DNA from: Acidobacteriota bacterium
GTDB lineage: Bacteria; Acidobacteriota; Terriglobia; Terriglobales; Acidobacteriaceae
Reading direction: 5' to 3'
NCBI GenBank assembly: GCA_013290025.1
Contig: JABCYV010000002.1
Location: 1-63,875 of the forward strand
Length of the DNA: 63,875 nt
Shown: piece after piece, positions 43,178 through 51,547 of the stretch
Position numbering within the stretch: position 1 is the stretch's first letter
Layout: each line of letters starts with the position of its first letter
Notes under the pieces: model-generated
Told to the model about the DNA's origin: nothing
What the model saw: only the letters and a program-made list of their open reading frames with translations
The model's database searches: none
Position numbers and translations under genes: made by a program

Positions 43178-43654
43178 TTAACGCCCGTCCAAGCCATTTA
43201 CATATTGCATCGGTGGGGCGCCTGACTCACGCTCAACTAACCTGGTCGCCACGGCAAAGAGGCAACTTACGGAGATGCCGCACATCAGGACGCCGGTGAC
43301 ACTCTCAACGGGCCCTAGCAGGTGGCAAACTCGGGGCAGGACGACGTCACCATAGCCGACCGTCGAATAACTGCTGGCTGAAAAGTATAACGAGGACTCC
43401 CACGACGGAAGACAATACCAGCGATAGAACAGTGACCAGAAGAAAATCTGCAAAAACTGCAGAACAATCACCAGGGTCGAAAATTGAATCATCAGGACGG
43501 CGGCATGCAATGAGCTCAGACGGGCAACCCCGCGCTCAATGCTGGCTCTCGCCCACCGAATAAGCACCGCGACCCCGGCGCACTGGATCCAGAGCGTAAG
43601 CGTAACCAGAAAAACCGCAGTACCGACTTGGCGAGCAAAGGTCATCATCTCCAT
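43178..43654 (-). CDS. Small potassium-channel-like protein
   Basis: A 158-residue membrane protein with about four hydrophobic segments (roughly residues 8-32, 48-72, a pore region, 118-138). The K+ selectivity filter TVGYGD is at residues 98-103, preceded by a pore helix (LYFSASSYS). This is the Ion_trans_2 pattern with an extra pair of N-terminal segments and no RCK or cyclic-nucleotide domain. It would form a tetramer in the inner membrane. It is convergent with malQ and stands alone. Confidence 0.85.
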   Translation of the reverse strand: MEMMTFARQVGTAVFLVTLTLWIQCAGVAVLIRWARASIERGVARLSSLHAAVLMIQFSTLVIVLQFLQIFFWSLFYRWYCLPSWESSLYFSASSYSTVGYGDVVLPRVCHLLGPVESVTGVLMCGISVSCLFAVATRLVERESGAPPMQYVNGLDGR

Positions 43655-43963
43655 TCACAGGCGGTTTGGCGAACTCTTGGACTTCGGAGATGCACTTTCC
43701 TCTCCAAACGAGAGTGGCTCGCCGAGAACTGAAAACAATCCGAAGCAATCGAGTGGTTTGTCACCTGCCAGACTGCTGTCACTACGCTCGCGTGCGGTGC
43801 TTGAGGATTGCGTGTACCGCCGCTTCCAACTCCTTGCAATTGTGTGATCTACGCCCATCCGCGCCGTGCATGTCCGCTGGAACTTTGAATGCACAACCAC
43901 CGTTGAAGAACGTTGACAGGCACTTAAATAGCGCGTGTCGAAAGAATCGTGGCAGGAGGTTGA
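43655..43963. other. Divergent intergenic region before the respiratory cluster
   Basis: 309 bases between the channel gene and the first gene of the respiratory cluster, expected to hold the promoter for the latter. A GG-N10-GC arrangement (TGGAACTTTGAATGCA at 43878) resembles a sigma-54 site but is weak. Short open frames here have no recognisable homology. Confidence 0.45.
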
Positions 43964-44512
43964 ATGCAAAGTAAGGCAGCAAGGCTCTTTTTCTTCGCGG
44001 TTATCGCTATGGCAGTGTCCACCAGTCAGCCGTCGTCCGCGCAGCAACCAGCTACGCAGGGTACGGAGCCGATGCAGGCACCTGGTGGTCCCGCCTACCG
44101 GGATACGCAGTGGTCTCCTGATGACGACATACAACTATTGAAGAGCGACCTACGATCGCAAAAGAAGCAGATTGTTGCGGCGAACATGGATCTGACCGAT
44201 ACCCAGGCGGAGAAGTTCTGGCCAGTGTATGACCGCTACGCAGCGGAATTGGCGAAAGTCTACGACACAAAAATTGCCCTCTTTCAAGAATACCTTGACA
44301 ACCATCAAACCATGTCCGGGGATCAGGCAGAAAGTTACTTACGCCGGCGCGCCGCCGTGGAAGAGGACATCATGCAAGTTCGGCTCAATTATCTTCCGGA
44401 GTTTCGCAAGGTGTTAACGGGTCGGGAAACAGCGCGTTTTTACCAGATCGACTGGCGGCTCGATCTCATGATCAATCTTCAGTTGGCGCAAGCTCCCGTC
44501 ATTAACCCATAG
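43964..44512 (+). CDS. Exported helical protein upstream of cytochrome oxidase
   Basis: A 182-residue protein with a cleavable signal peptide (FFFAVIAMAVSTSQPSSA) and a mature helical part with LTDTQAEKFWPVYDRYAAEL, similar in style to Spy/CpxP-like periplasmic proteins with LTxxQ motifs. AGGAGG stands 4 bases before the ATG. It precedes coxB by 14 bases and is probably the first gene of the respiratory operon. It could be an assembly or stress chaperone for the oxidase; that role is inferred from position only. Confidence 0.8.
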   Translation: MQSKAARLFFFAVIAMAVSTSQPSSAQQPATQGTEPMQAPGGPAYRDTQWSPDDDIQLLKSDLRSQKKQIVAANMDLTDTQAEKFWPVYDRYAAELAKVYDTKIALFQEYLDNHQTMSGDQAESYLRRRAAVEEDIMQVRLNYLPEFRKVLTGRETARFYQIDWRLDLMINLQLAQAPVINP

Positions 44513-44526
44513 ACGAGTCAAGGCCG

Positions 44527-45576
44527 ATGCGACGGACAACAAAGTCGATAACGATCCGACCTGTTAGGGAACTCGCAATGTTCGTTTTGTCGTCGCTGTT
44601 GTTGGCGCCGAAGGCGCTTGCCCAACACTCTCAAACCAGCATCTTTGCTCCTCAATCCACACCGGCCAAATCGATTCTTGATTTGTCGATCTTTGTGCTC
44701 TCGATCACCGGAATCATTTTCGTTGTTGTTTTTACTCTGCTGGTCTATTCCATTTCTAAATTTCGCGCGAAGCCAGCGAATGCGAACAGTGAGCCGGCAC
44801 AGGTCTACGGAAGCAACCAGATTGAGATGGCCTGGACGATCATCCCCATTCTGATCGTGGTCGTTTTGTTCCTGGCTACGGCGCGAGTCATCCACGCGAT
44901 TCAGGATGCTCCAGAACCGGCGGGCGCTGTAGAGGTCACCGCTATTGGACATCAATACTGGTGGGAGTTTCGTTATCCGAAGCTGGGTATCGTCACGGCG
45001 AACGAACTACACATTCCCGTGAGCGATCCGATTCATCCCACACCTACATTCCTGCAATTGCTCTCGGCTGACACAGACCACAGTTTCTGGATTCCGGTGC
45101 TTGCAGGCAAGACTGACCTCATTCCGAATCACCCCAACAGAATGTGGATGGACCCGCACCGCACAGGGATTTTCCTTGGCCAATGCGCGCAGTATTGCGG
45201 GGTCCAGCACGCGAAGATGCTTCTGCGCGTTTCGGTCGATAGTCCGCAAGACTTCGCGGCGTGGGTTCGCGGCCAGCAACAACCCGCAGTTCAGGACCAA
45301 AGCGTTATGACTGGGAGGCAGGTCTTCGAGCACACTGCCTGCATCAACTGCCACACGGTTTCGGGAACTCCAGCCGACGGACGCTTCGGCCCCGACCTGA
45401 CGCACTTAATGAGCCGCACCACAATAGCTGCCGGTGCGGCTGAGAATACGCCACAAAACCTTCGGCTGTGGATCGATGACCCAGACGCAATGAAGCATGG
45501 TTCGCTGATGCCGGCTATGAAACTAAGCGACGCGGATGTGGACGCGGTCGCGAGTTACATGGAGACACTTCGCTAA
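44527..45576 (+). CDS. coxB: Cytochrome c oxidase subunit II with fused cytochrome c
   Basis: A 349-residue caa3-type subunit II. Two membrane helices (about residues 50-75 and 95-120) are followed by the CuA domain with DTDHSFWIP and the copper ligands in CAQYCGVQHAKM near 219, then a C-terminal cytochrome c domain with the haem motif CINCH near 274 and a later Met ligand region (GSLMPAMKLS). Electrons enter through the fused haem. An N-terminal signal-like helix precedes the first membrane helix. Gap to subunit I is 19 bases. Confidence 0.97.
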   Translation: MRRTTKSITIRPVRELAMFVLSSLLLAPKALAQHSQTSIFAPQSTPAKSILDLSIFVLSITGIIFVVVFTLLVYSISKFRAKPANANSEPAQVYGSNQIEMAWTIIPILIVVVLFLATARVIHAIQDAPEPAGAVEVTAIGHQYWWEFRYPKLGIVTANELHIPVSDPIHPTPTFLQLLSADTDHSFWIPVLAGKTDLIPNHPNRMWMDPHRTGIFLGQCAQYCGVQHAKMLLRVSVDSPQDFAAWVRGQQQPAVQDQSVMTGRQVFEHTACINCHTVSGTPADGRFGPDLTHLMSRTTIAAGAAENTPQNLRLWIDDPDAMKHGSLMPAMKLSDADVDAVASYMETLR

Positions 45577-45595
45577 AGGATTTTGAAGGCCCGCT

Positions 45596-47269
45596 ATGTC
45601 ATCGGATGCGATCACAATTCCCGCGCTGCAAATTCAAGAGAAGCCCTGGGTCGATCTGCTGCATGAGTGGGTCACTACGGTCGATCACAAGCGGCTCGGG
45701 ATTCTCTACATCGTTTACGCGCTGGTCTTTCTGGTGTTCGGAGGTATTGAGGCCCTCATCATTCGCGTTCAGTTGATGCATTCGCATAATAATTTTGTGT
45801 CCCCGCAAGTCTTCAACCGTATGTTCACCATGCATGGCACAACCATGATTTTTTTCGTGGTCATGCCGGTCCTGTTCGGATTTGCGAATTACCTTGTTCC
45901 GTTGATGATCGGTGCACGCGACATGGCGTTTCCGCGGCTGAATGCCTTCAGCTTCTGGCTGTCGGCGTTTGGCGGCTTACTGCTCTACTTCAGTTTCCTC
46001 GGAGGAAGCGGTCTCTACGGGGCAGGAAGTGCCCCTGACGTTGGATGGTGGGCGTACGCACCTTTAACAGCGCGCGCCTTTTCACCGGGTCATAGCTCAG
46101 ACTATTGGACGCTTGCGCTCCTGGTTTCCGGGTTTGGAAGCATTGGAACGTCGATTAACATTATCGCGACCATTCTGTGTCTCCGATGCCCGGGCATGAA
46201 GCTCAACCGCATGCCTCTGTTGGCTTGGCTCAATCTTGTGATGGCCGGAATGGTTCTGATTGCCATCACTCCACTCTCCGCCGCCCAGATCATGCTGTTG
46301 ATCGACCGGTATTTGGGGGGCCATTTCTTTGACGCGCAGGCCGGTGGCTCAGCTGTGCTGTGGATGCACTTCTTCTGGATCTTCGGTCATCCCGAAGTTT
46401 ACATATTGGTCATTCCAGCCTTTGCTTTTCTGTCAGAAATCGTTCCGGTCTTTTCACGCAAACCCATCTTTGGGTATCCGGTTATGGTTGCGGCCACGAT
46501 TTGCATCGCCTTTGTGAGCCTGAGCGTCTGGGCGCACCACATGTTTACAGTCGGAATGAACTCCTATGCCAACAGCTTCTTCGCGATCACGACGATGGCC
46601 GTCGGTATTCCTACCGGGATCAAGATCTTCAATTGGATTGGCACGATGTGGGGCGGAAGGATTCTGTTTAAGGTGCCTATGCTGTTCTGCCTAGGATTTC
46701 TGTTTCAGTTCTTAATCGCAGGTCTCACCGGCATCATGCAAGCGGCTGCGCCTTTCGATTGGCAGCTTAGCCTTTCCTATTTCGTTGTGGCGCACTTTCA
46801 TTACGTAATCGTGGGCGGAATTTTGTTTGCCCTCTTTGGAGCCTTCTATTACTGGTGTCCGAAGATGACCGGCCGCATGCTGAGTGAACGCCTCGGTAGG
46901 TGGCACTTCTGGCTTTTCGTGATCGGTTTCCACATGACGTTCGACGTGATGCACATTCCGGGGTTGCTCGGCATGCCACGCCGAATCTACACTTATGAAC
47001 CCGGCCGCGGTTGGGACACTCTGAACCTCATCGTCTCGATCGGCGCATTCATTCAGGCGATTGCCATACTGGTCTTTGTGTGGAATCTCATCAGTTCTTA
47101 CTTCAAGGGAGCCAAAGCGGGGAACGATCCTTGGGATGCCTGGACGCTTGAGTGGTCCACAAGCTCTCCACCGCCTCCCTACAACTTCGCCACCATTCCG
47201 GTAGTCGCTAGCCGGCGTCCATTGTGGGACTTGAAACATCCGGAAGATCCAGACAGCCTTTATGAATGA
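45596..47269 (+). CDS. ctaD: Cytochrome c oxidase subunit I
   Basis: A 557-residue haem-copper oxidase catalytic subunit with 12 helices. Ligands are visible: MHGTTMIFF (low-spin haem His), GHPEVYIL (CuB His and the cross-linked Tyr), WAHHMFTVGM (CuB His pair) and AHFHYVIVGG (haem ligands). The Glu of GHPEVYIL (D-channel) and Lys of PTGIKIFNW (K-channel) are both present, so this is an A1-type proton pump. Start ATG follows GAAGG by 7 bases. Confidence 0.98.
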   Translation: MSSDAITIPALQIQEKPWVDLLHEWVTTVDHKRLGILYIVYALVFLVFGGIEALIIRVQLMHSHNNFVSPQVFNRMFTMHGTTMIFFVVMPVLFGFANYLVPLMIGARDMAFPRLNAFSFWLSAFGGLLLYFSFLGGSGLYGAGSAPDVGWWAYAPLTARAFSPGHSSDYWTLALLVSGFGSIGTSINIIATILCLRCPGMKLNRMPLLAWLNLVMAGMVLIAITPLSAAQIMLLIDRYLGGHFFDAQAGGSAVLWMHFFWIFGHPEVYILVIPAFAFLSEIVPVFSRKPIFGYPVMVAATICIAFVSLSVWAHHMFTVGMNSYANSFFAITTMAVGIPTGIKIFNWIGTMWGGRILFKVPMLFCLGFLFQFLIAGLTGIMQAAAPFDWQLSLSYFVVAHFHYVIVGGILFALFGAFYYWCPKMTGRMLSERLGRWHFWLFVIGFHMTFDVMHIPGLLGMPRRIYTYEPGRGWDTLNLIVSIGAFIQAIAILVFVWNLISSYFKGAKAGNDPWDAWTLEWSTSSPPPPYNFATIPVVASRRPLWDLKHPEDPDSLYE

Positions 47270-47281
47270 AGGAAGAAAGCA

Positions 47282-47878
47282 ATGAGCGCAGTTGCAAGTT
47301 CGGCAGTTGAAATCCCGCCGGCTTGGACTCTGCCTTACCGGGGCAAGGTCGCGATGGCCAGCCTCATTATCGCGGAATCCGCGATCTTCACCATTTTTGT
47401 GGTTGCCTACCTCTTCTATTTGGGCAAGAGCCTCACCGGGCCGACTCCGAGAGAAGTACTGGAGACACCGATCTTTTTCACCATCTGCTTGTTGTCCAGC
47501 AGCATCACAGTCCACTTCGCCAGCAAATCTCTTGAACGCAATAATCGCGCAACGTTTCTCGCTTTGTGGTCGCTCACGATTATTCTCGGTGGCCTCTTTC
47601 TATTTGGCACCGGGATAGAATGGCACCGGCTTATTTACGAACATGGGCTGAAGATCTCCACAAATTTGTTTGGAACGACGTATTACTCACTTGTTGGCCT
47701 GCACGCGTTTCACGTCAGCGCAGGACTGATCATGCTCACTATCGTCCTTATTTTTGGTTTGGCTGGGCAGGTGCACGAAGATCAGTTCCGCCGCGTCGGT
47801 GTGCTTGCCTTGTACTGGCACTTTGTTGATGCCGTTTGGGTCGTAGTTTTCACTGTGGTTTACATAGTCGGACGCTGA
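47282..47878 (+). CDS. ctaE: Cytochrome c oxidase subunit III
   Basis: A 198-residue subunit III of the short, five-helix type (the Paracoccus form has seven helices). It carries the conserved YEHGLKISTNLFGTTYYSLV and the VGLHAFHVSAGL segment, and ends with YWHFVDAVWVVVF typical of the family. It supports proton uptake and stability of subunit I. It lies 12 bases downstream of ctaD. Confidence 0.95.
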   Translation: MSAVASSAVEIPPAWTLPYRGKVAMASLIIAESAIFTIFVVAYLFYLGKSLTGPTPREVLETPIFFTICLLSSSITVHFASKSLERNNRATFLALWSLTIILGGLFLFGTGIEWHRLIYEHGLKISTNLFGTTYYSLVGLHAFHVSAGLIMLTIVLIFGLAGQVHEDQFRRVGVLALYWHFVDAVWVVVFTVVYIVGR

Positions 47879-47887
47879 GGGAAAGAA

Positions 47888-48754
47888 ATGGACACGTTAC
47901 TCGCGACAGAACAACTCGGCCAAGATCCCGGAACTCCACGCGAGATTGAATCACCTGCGCCGACTACTTGGCCTTTGATTCTGGCGTTTGGATTCACTTT
48001 GCTGTTCTCGGGACTGGTAACGAGCATGTCAGTAACGGCCCTCGGTGCTGTACTCGCCGTGGCAGGATGCGTCGGCTGGTTCCGCGAGGTTTTCCCGCGC
48101 GAGCACGAGGTAGCTGTCCCGGTGCTTCCAGATGATTTCCGTGCATCGACTGAGCGCCGCGTGGTGGATCGGCTGCCAGTCGCGGCAGAGCAGGTACGCG
48201 CATGGCTGCCCGTTCACACGTATCCCGTTTCCGCCGGTGTGAAGGGTGGATTGGCGGGGGGCATAGCAATGGCAGTGCTAGCCTGTGCTTATGGCGTGCT
48301 GAAAGCTGGGAGCATCTGGTATCCCATCAATCTTCTTGCTGCTACTGCTTACGCGGAATCACTGAAAATGGGACCGGGGCAGCTGAACTCCTTTCACGCC
48401 GACGGCTTCGTGCTCGCGCTGGGATTGCACGCCTTCGTGTCAACATTGGTTGGTTTGCTGTACGGTGTGATGCTCCCTATGTTCGCGCGGCGACCGATTG
48501 TCCTCGGAGGATTGATCGCCCCGGTGCTATGGTCCGGGCTGATTTACACGATGCTCGGCCTGCTTAATCCGCTACTCGCAAGCCACATCGACTGGTATTG
48601 GTTTGTGGCTTCGCAAGTTGCCTTTGGCCTGGTCGCAGGCTTGGTCGTGGCGCGCCAGTCTCGCATGTTGACCCGCGAGAACATGCCGTTCGCTATGCGT
48701 GCAGGAGTGGAAGCTCCAGGAATTATTTCGCCGCATGGAGAGGAACGGCCGTGA
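47888..48754 (+). CDS. Membrane protein in the subunit IV position
   Basis: A 288-residue membrane protein. The first 60 residues hold two close helices and resemble short oxidase subunit IV proteins; residues about 115-265 add four to five helices in a distinct domain (GGLAGGIAMAVLACAYGVLK). I do not recognise the second domain. The gene sits 9 bases after ctaE and overlaps the cytochrome c gene by 4 bases (GTGA), so a role in the oxidase or in joining it to the bc complex is likely. Confidence 0.8.
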   Translation: MDTLLATEQLGQDPGTPREIESPAPTTWPLILAFGFTLLFSGLVTSMSVTALGAVLAVAGCVGWFREVFPREHEVAVPVLPDDFRASTERRVVDRLPVAAEQVRAWLPVHTYPVSAGVKGGLAGGIAMAVLACAYGVLKAGSIWYPINLLAATAYAESLKMGPGQLNSFHADGFVLALGLHAFVSTLVGLLYGVMLPMFARRPIVLGGLIAPVLWSGLIYTMLGLLNPLLASHIDWYWFVASQVAFGLVAGLVVARQSRMLTRENMPFAMRAGVEAPGIISPHGEERP

Positions 48755-49485
48755 ACTCACTCCGATATTCGTATCTGGCCGCCGTGATGAGCATGATTGT
48801 TCTCTCCGGTTGCAGTTCTCCACCTGGCCAGCGACGCGAGACTTCGGAAATCCTCGCTCCAAATGAGGTTACAGATTCTCGTACTTTGTACGCGGAAAAC
48901 TGCGCGGGTTGCCACGGCTCGGAAGGTCGGGGAGGAGCGGCGATCGCTTTGGCCGATCCCGTTTACTTCGCAATTGCCAACGATGCATCGATACGTAAAG
49001 TTGTTGCGAATGGCGTGAAGGGCACTTCGATGCCGGCCTTCGCTCAAAGTGCGGGCGGAATGCTTACTAATAAGCAGATCGATCTAATCACCACAGAAAT
49101 GCGTTCCCGCTGGAGCCGCCCGGAAATTCTCAACGGAGCTAACCCGCCGGCCTATGCGGCAAACTCTGCGGGCAATGCCCGGCAGGGCGAAGTTGTGTAT
49201 GGAACTTACTGCGCATCGTGTCACGGTTCACAAGGCCAAGGCGCACGCAAGGGCAGCGCTATCACGAACGATTCGTTCCTGGCGCTGGTCAGTGATCAGG
49301 GGCTGCGCACCATTATCATCACGGGCCGTCCGGAACTAGGCGCGCCTGACTGGCGTGGAAATGTGCCCGGCAAACCGATGTCCGATCAGGAAATCACGGA
49401 TGTAGTTGCATGGATCGCTACGCACCGAGTGCAAACCCCTGGGCAGCCCTATTCAGCCTCTAATTACGCGCAGCAGCAGGAGTAA
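48751..49485 (+). CDS. Diheme cytochrome c lipoprotein
   Basis: A 244-residue exported protein starting at the GTG that overlaps the previous stop. The signal peptide ends in IVLSGC, giving a lipid-anchored Cys21. Two cytochrome c domains follow, with haem motifs CAGCH near residue 51 and CASCH near 154, and Met ligand candidates after each (SMPAF, KPMSD). It probably carries electrons between the bc-type complex encoded just downstream and the caa3 oxidase. No separate cytochrome c1 gene is present in the cluster. Confidence 0.93.
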   Translation: MNSLRYSYLAAVMSMIVLSGCSSPPGQRRETSEILAPNEVTDSRTLYAENCAGCHGSEGRGGAAIALADPVYFAIANDASIRKVVANGVKGTSMPAFAQSAGGMLTNKQIDLITTEMRSRWSRPEILNGANPPAYAANSAGNARQGEVVYGTYCASCHGSQGQGARKGSAITNDSFLALVSDQGLRTIIITGRPELGAPDWRGNVPGKPMSDQEITDVVAWIATHRVQTPGQPYSASNYAQQQE

Positions 49486-49489
49486 GACA

Positions 49490-50059
49490 ATGTCCACTAA
49501 ACCTGTCCTTGCACCGTCGAGTGAAACGCCTATATCCCGGCGCGGGTTTTTCATGAAGTTGGGAATTCTCTTCAATGGGTTGGCGGCGGCTGTGGTCGCC
49601 GTGCCGATCGTGGGATTTCTTTTCTCCTCGATCACACGCGGCCGGGGCAACGGCTATCTCTCCTGGGTGCAGCTCGGTAATGTCAGCGAATTTCCCGAAG
49701 GCGAGACTCGGCTGGCGACGTTTCGCAATCCATACGTGATGCCGACCGACGGCACAACAGCCGACACGGCCTGCTGGGTGCGGCACATCGCAGGGGAGCA
49801 ATTCCAGATCTTCGCGGTCAACTGCGCCCATCTAGGCTGTCCCGTTCGCTGGTTTCAGCAGTCGGGCTTGTTCATGTGTCCTTGCCACGGTGGAGCGTAC
49901 TACCGCGACGGCTCACGGGCCTCGGGGCCGCCCGAGCGCGGCCTTTTCGAATATCCATACAAGGTTGAGAACGGCGTGATCGCCATTCAGGCCGGTGAGT
50001 TGCCGACGCCGGGAGCAGCGATTGCAGCTCTTACCGGAGAGAAACCGCCATGCGCATGA
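49490..50059 (+). CDS. Rieske iron-sulfur protein
   Basis: A 189-residue ubiquinol/menaquinol oxidoreductase subunit. A SRRGFFMKLG Tat-like leader precedes a membrane helix (about residues 22-45). The 2Fe-2S cluster ligands lie in CAHLGC (about 111-116) and CPCHG (about 130-134). I use the ATG at 49490, since longer frames overlap the cytochrome gene. The stop overlaps the cytochrome b gene by 10 bases. Confidence 0.95.
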   Translation: MSTKPVLAPSSETPISRRGFFMKLGILFNGLAAAVVAVPIVGFLFSSITRGRGNGYLSWVQLGNVSEFPEGETRLATFRNPYVMPTDGTTADTACWVRHIAGEQFQIFAVNCAHLGCPVRWFQQSGLFMCPCHGGAYYRDGSRASGPPERGLFEYPYKVENGVIAIQAGELPTPGAAIAALTGEKPPCA

Positions 50060-51534
50060 TGATCAGCAGTATCGGGCAATGGTTCGATCGCCGTTTGCAG
50101 CTGGCCGCGCCTGTTCGCGAAATCGCCGAACATCCCGTCCCGCGGAACACCGCCAGTTGGTGGTATGTGTTTGGCAGCGCCGCGTTGGTGGTATTCATCC
50201 TGCAATTCGTGACGGGAATTCTGCTCGCGCTGGTTTATGTGCCCTCGGGCGCGGAAGCGTGGAGCAGCCTGCAAGCCTTGAACCACGCTGTGACGCTTGG
50301 CTGGTTCATTCGCGCGATGCACGGATGGGGTTCGAATTTCATGGTCGCCATCGTCCTGATCCATATGGTCCAGGTGTTTCTATTTGGCGCGTATAAGTTT
50401 CCTCGCGAACTTACCTGGATCTTAGGCGTCTTTCTGTTGCTGATGACGCTGGGCATGGCTTTCAGTGGGCAGGTGCTGCGCTTCGATCAGGATGCCTATT
50501 GGGGACTGGGAATCGGAGCGTCAATCGCGAGCCGCGTTCCTATCCTAGGTCCTGCGATCGTGAAGTTGATGCTAGGAGGGCCGATCATCGCGGGCGCGAC
50601 TCTGTCACGATTCTTCACCCTGCATGTGTTCGTGATCCCGGGATTGCTGATTGGCTTCGTTTGCCTCCATTTGTTGATGGTGCTGAAGCTGGGCATCAAT
50701 GAATGGCCGATGCCGGGGCGCGTCGTGAAACGAGCGACGTACATAAACGACTACCACGAGCTGACAAAGAAAGATGGCGCGCCCTTCGTTCCCTATGCCG
50801 TGTGGAAAGACATGTTCTTCGCGGCGTTCATAATCCTGGCTGTTGCCGCATGTGCGTTCTACTTCGGTCCATTTGGGCCGACCGGCAGGCCCGATCCAAC
50901 CATCATCCAGACCGTTCCCAAGCCGGATTACTTTTTCCTCTGGCTCTATGCTTTGCTCTCGCTGCTTCCGCCTTCGCTCGAGACACCGGCACTTCTGATC
51001 GGACCAGTAGTGGTGATTGCCGGACTCCTTCTTCTTCCGTTTCTTTCCGGCGAAGGTGAAAAGAGTTGGAAGCGACGGCCGATCGCGGTTTTGACCGTGA
51101 TGTTGATCGCGATCACGCTCGGGACGTTTACTCATCTCGCGGGATACACACCCTGGAGTCCGCACATGAACGCGTGGAGCGGTGATCCAGTGCCGGATCA
51201 GTTCATACATGGCACGACCGCGCTAGAGCGGCAGGGTGCTTTGGTATTCCAGGTCAAGCAGTGCCGTAACTGTCACTCACTGGGCGAAACCGGCGGACAG
51301 AGAGGACCGTCTCTCGACAGTGTTGCCGTGCGCCTCACGCAAGACCAGCTTATCCGGCAGGTCATTCAAGGCGGCGGCAACATGCCGGCCTACGGCAAGA
51401 ACTTGAGTCCCGCGGAAACAACCGCGCTGGTGGCCTTTCTTGAAACCCTGCACCCAAAGGGGCAAGCGCCAGCGCGCGATGCTGCACGTGATGTGGCCCT
51501 CGGCGATCAGAAGCAACCCGGCTCGGAACGGTAG
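50050..51534 (+). CDS. Cytochrome b with fused cytochrome c domain
   Basis: A 494-residue quinol-oxidising subunit. The haem b ligand pairs are in HGWGSNFMVAIVLIH (13 residues between the His) and HVFVIPGLLIGFVCLH (14 between), the second spacing being like cytochrome b6. The Qo-site PEWY is replaced by PDYF (KPDYFFLWLY near 292). After about eight helices comes a C-terminal cytochrome c domain with CRNCH near 404 and a Met in GGNMPAYG. It combines b6, subunit IV and a c-type haem in one chain, so it may hand electrons directly to the diheme protein. Confidence 0.93.
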   Translation: MRMMISSIGQWFDRRLQLAAPVREIAEHPVPRNTASWWYVFGSAALVVFILQFVTGILLALVYVPSGAEAWSSLQALNHAVTLGWFIRAMHGWGSNFMVAIVLIHMVQVFLFGAYKFPRELTWILGVFLLLMTLGMAFSGQVLRFDQDAYWGLGIGASIASRVPILGPAIVKLMLGGPIIAGATLSRFFTLHVFVIPGLLIGFVCLHLLMVLKLGINEWPMPGRVVKRATYINDYHELTKKDGAPFVPYAVWKDMFFAAFIILAVAACAFYFGPFGPTGRPDPTIIQTVPKPDYFFLWLYALLSLLPPSLETPALLIGPVVVIAGLLLLPFLSGEGEKSWKRRPIAVLTVMLIAITLGTFTHLAGYTPWSPHMNAWSGDPVPDQFIHGTTALERQGALVFQVKQCRNCHSLGETGGQRGPSLDSVAVRLTQDQLIRQVIQGGGNMPAYGKNLSPAETTALVAFLETLHPKGQAPARDAARDVALGDQKQPGSER

Positions 51535-51547
51535 GAGAGAGGGTCTC

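Noticed and set aside
43878..43893. TGGAACTTTGAATGCA as a sigma-54 promoter for the respiratory operon
   Set aside because: GG-N10-GC spacing fits, but the flanking consensus is poor, and one such match is expected by chance in this length.
43782..43982. 66-codon minus-strand frame upstream of the respiratory cluster
   Set aside because: It overlaps the start of a clear plus-strand exported protein and lacks a ribosome site.
46712..47515. 267-codon minus-strand frame opposite ctaD and ctaE
   Set aside because: Antisense to conserved oxidase motifs; composition rich in His/Arg as expected of a shadow.
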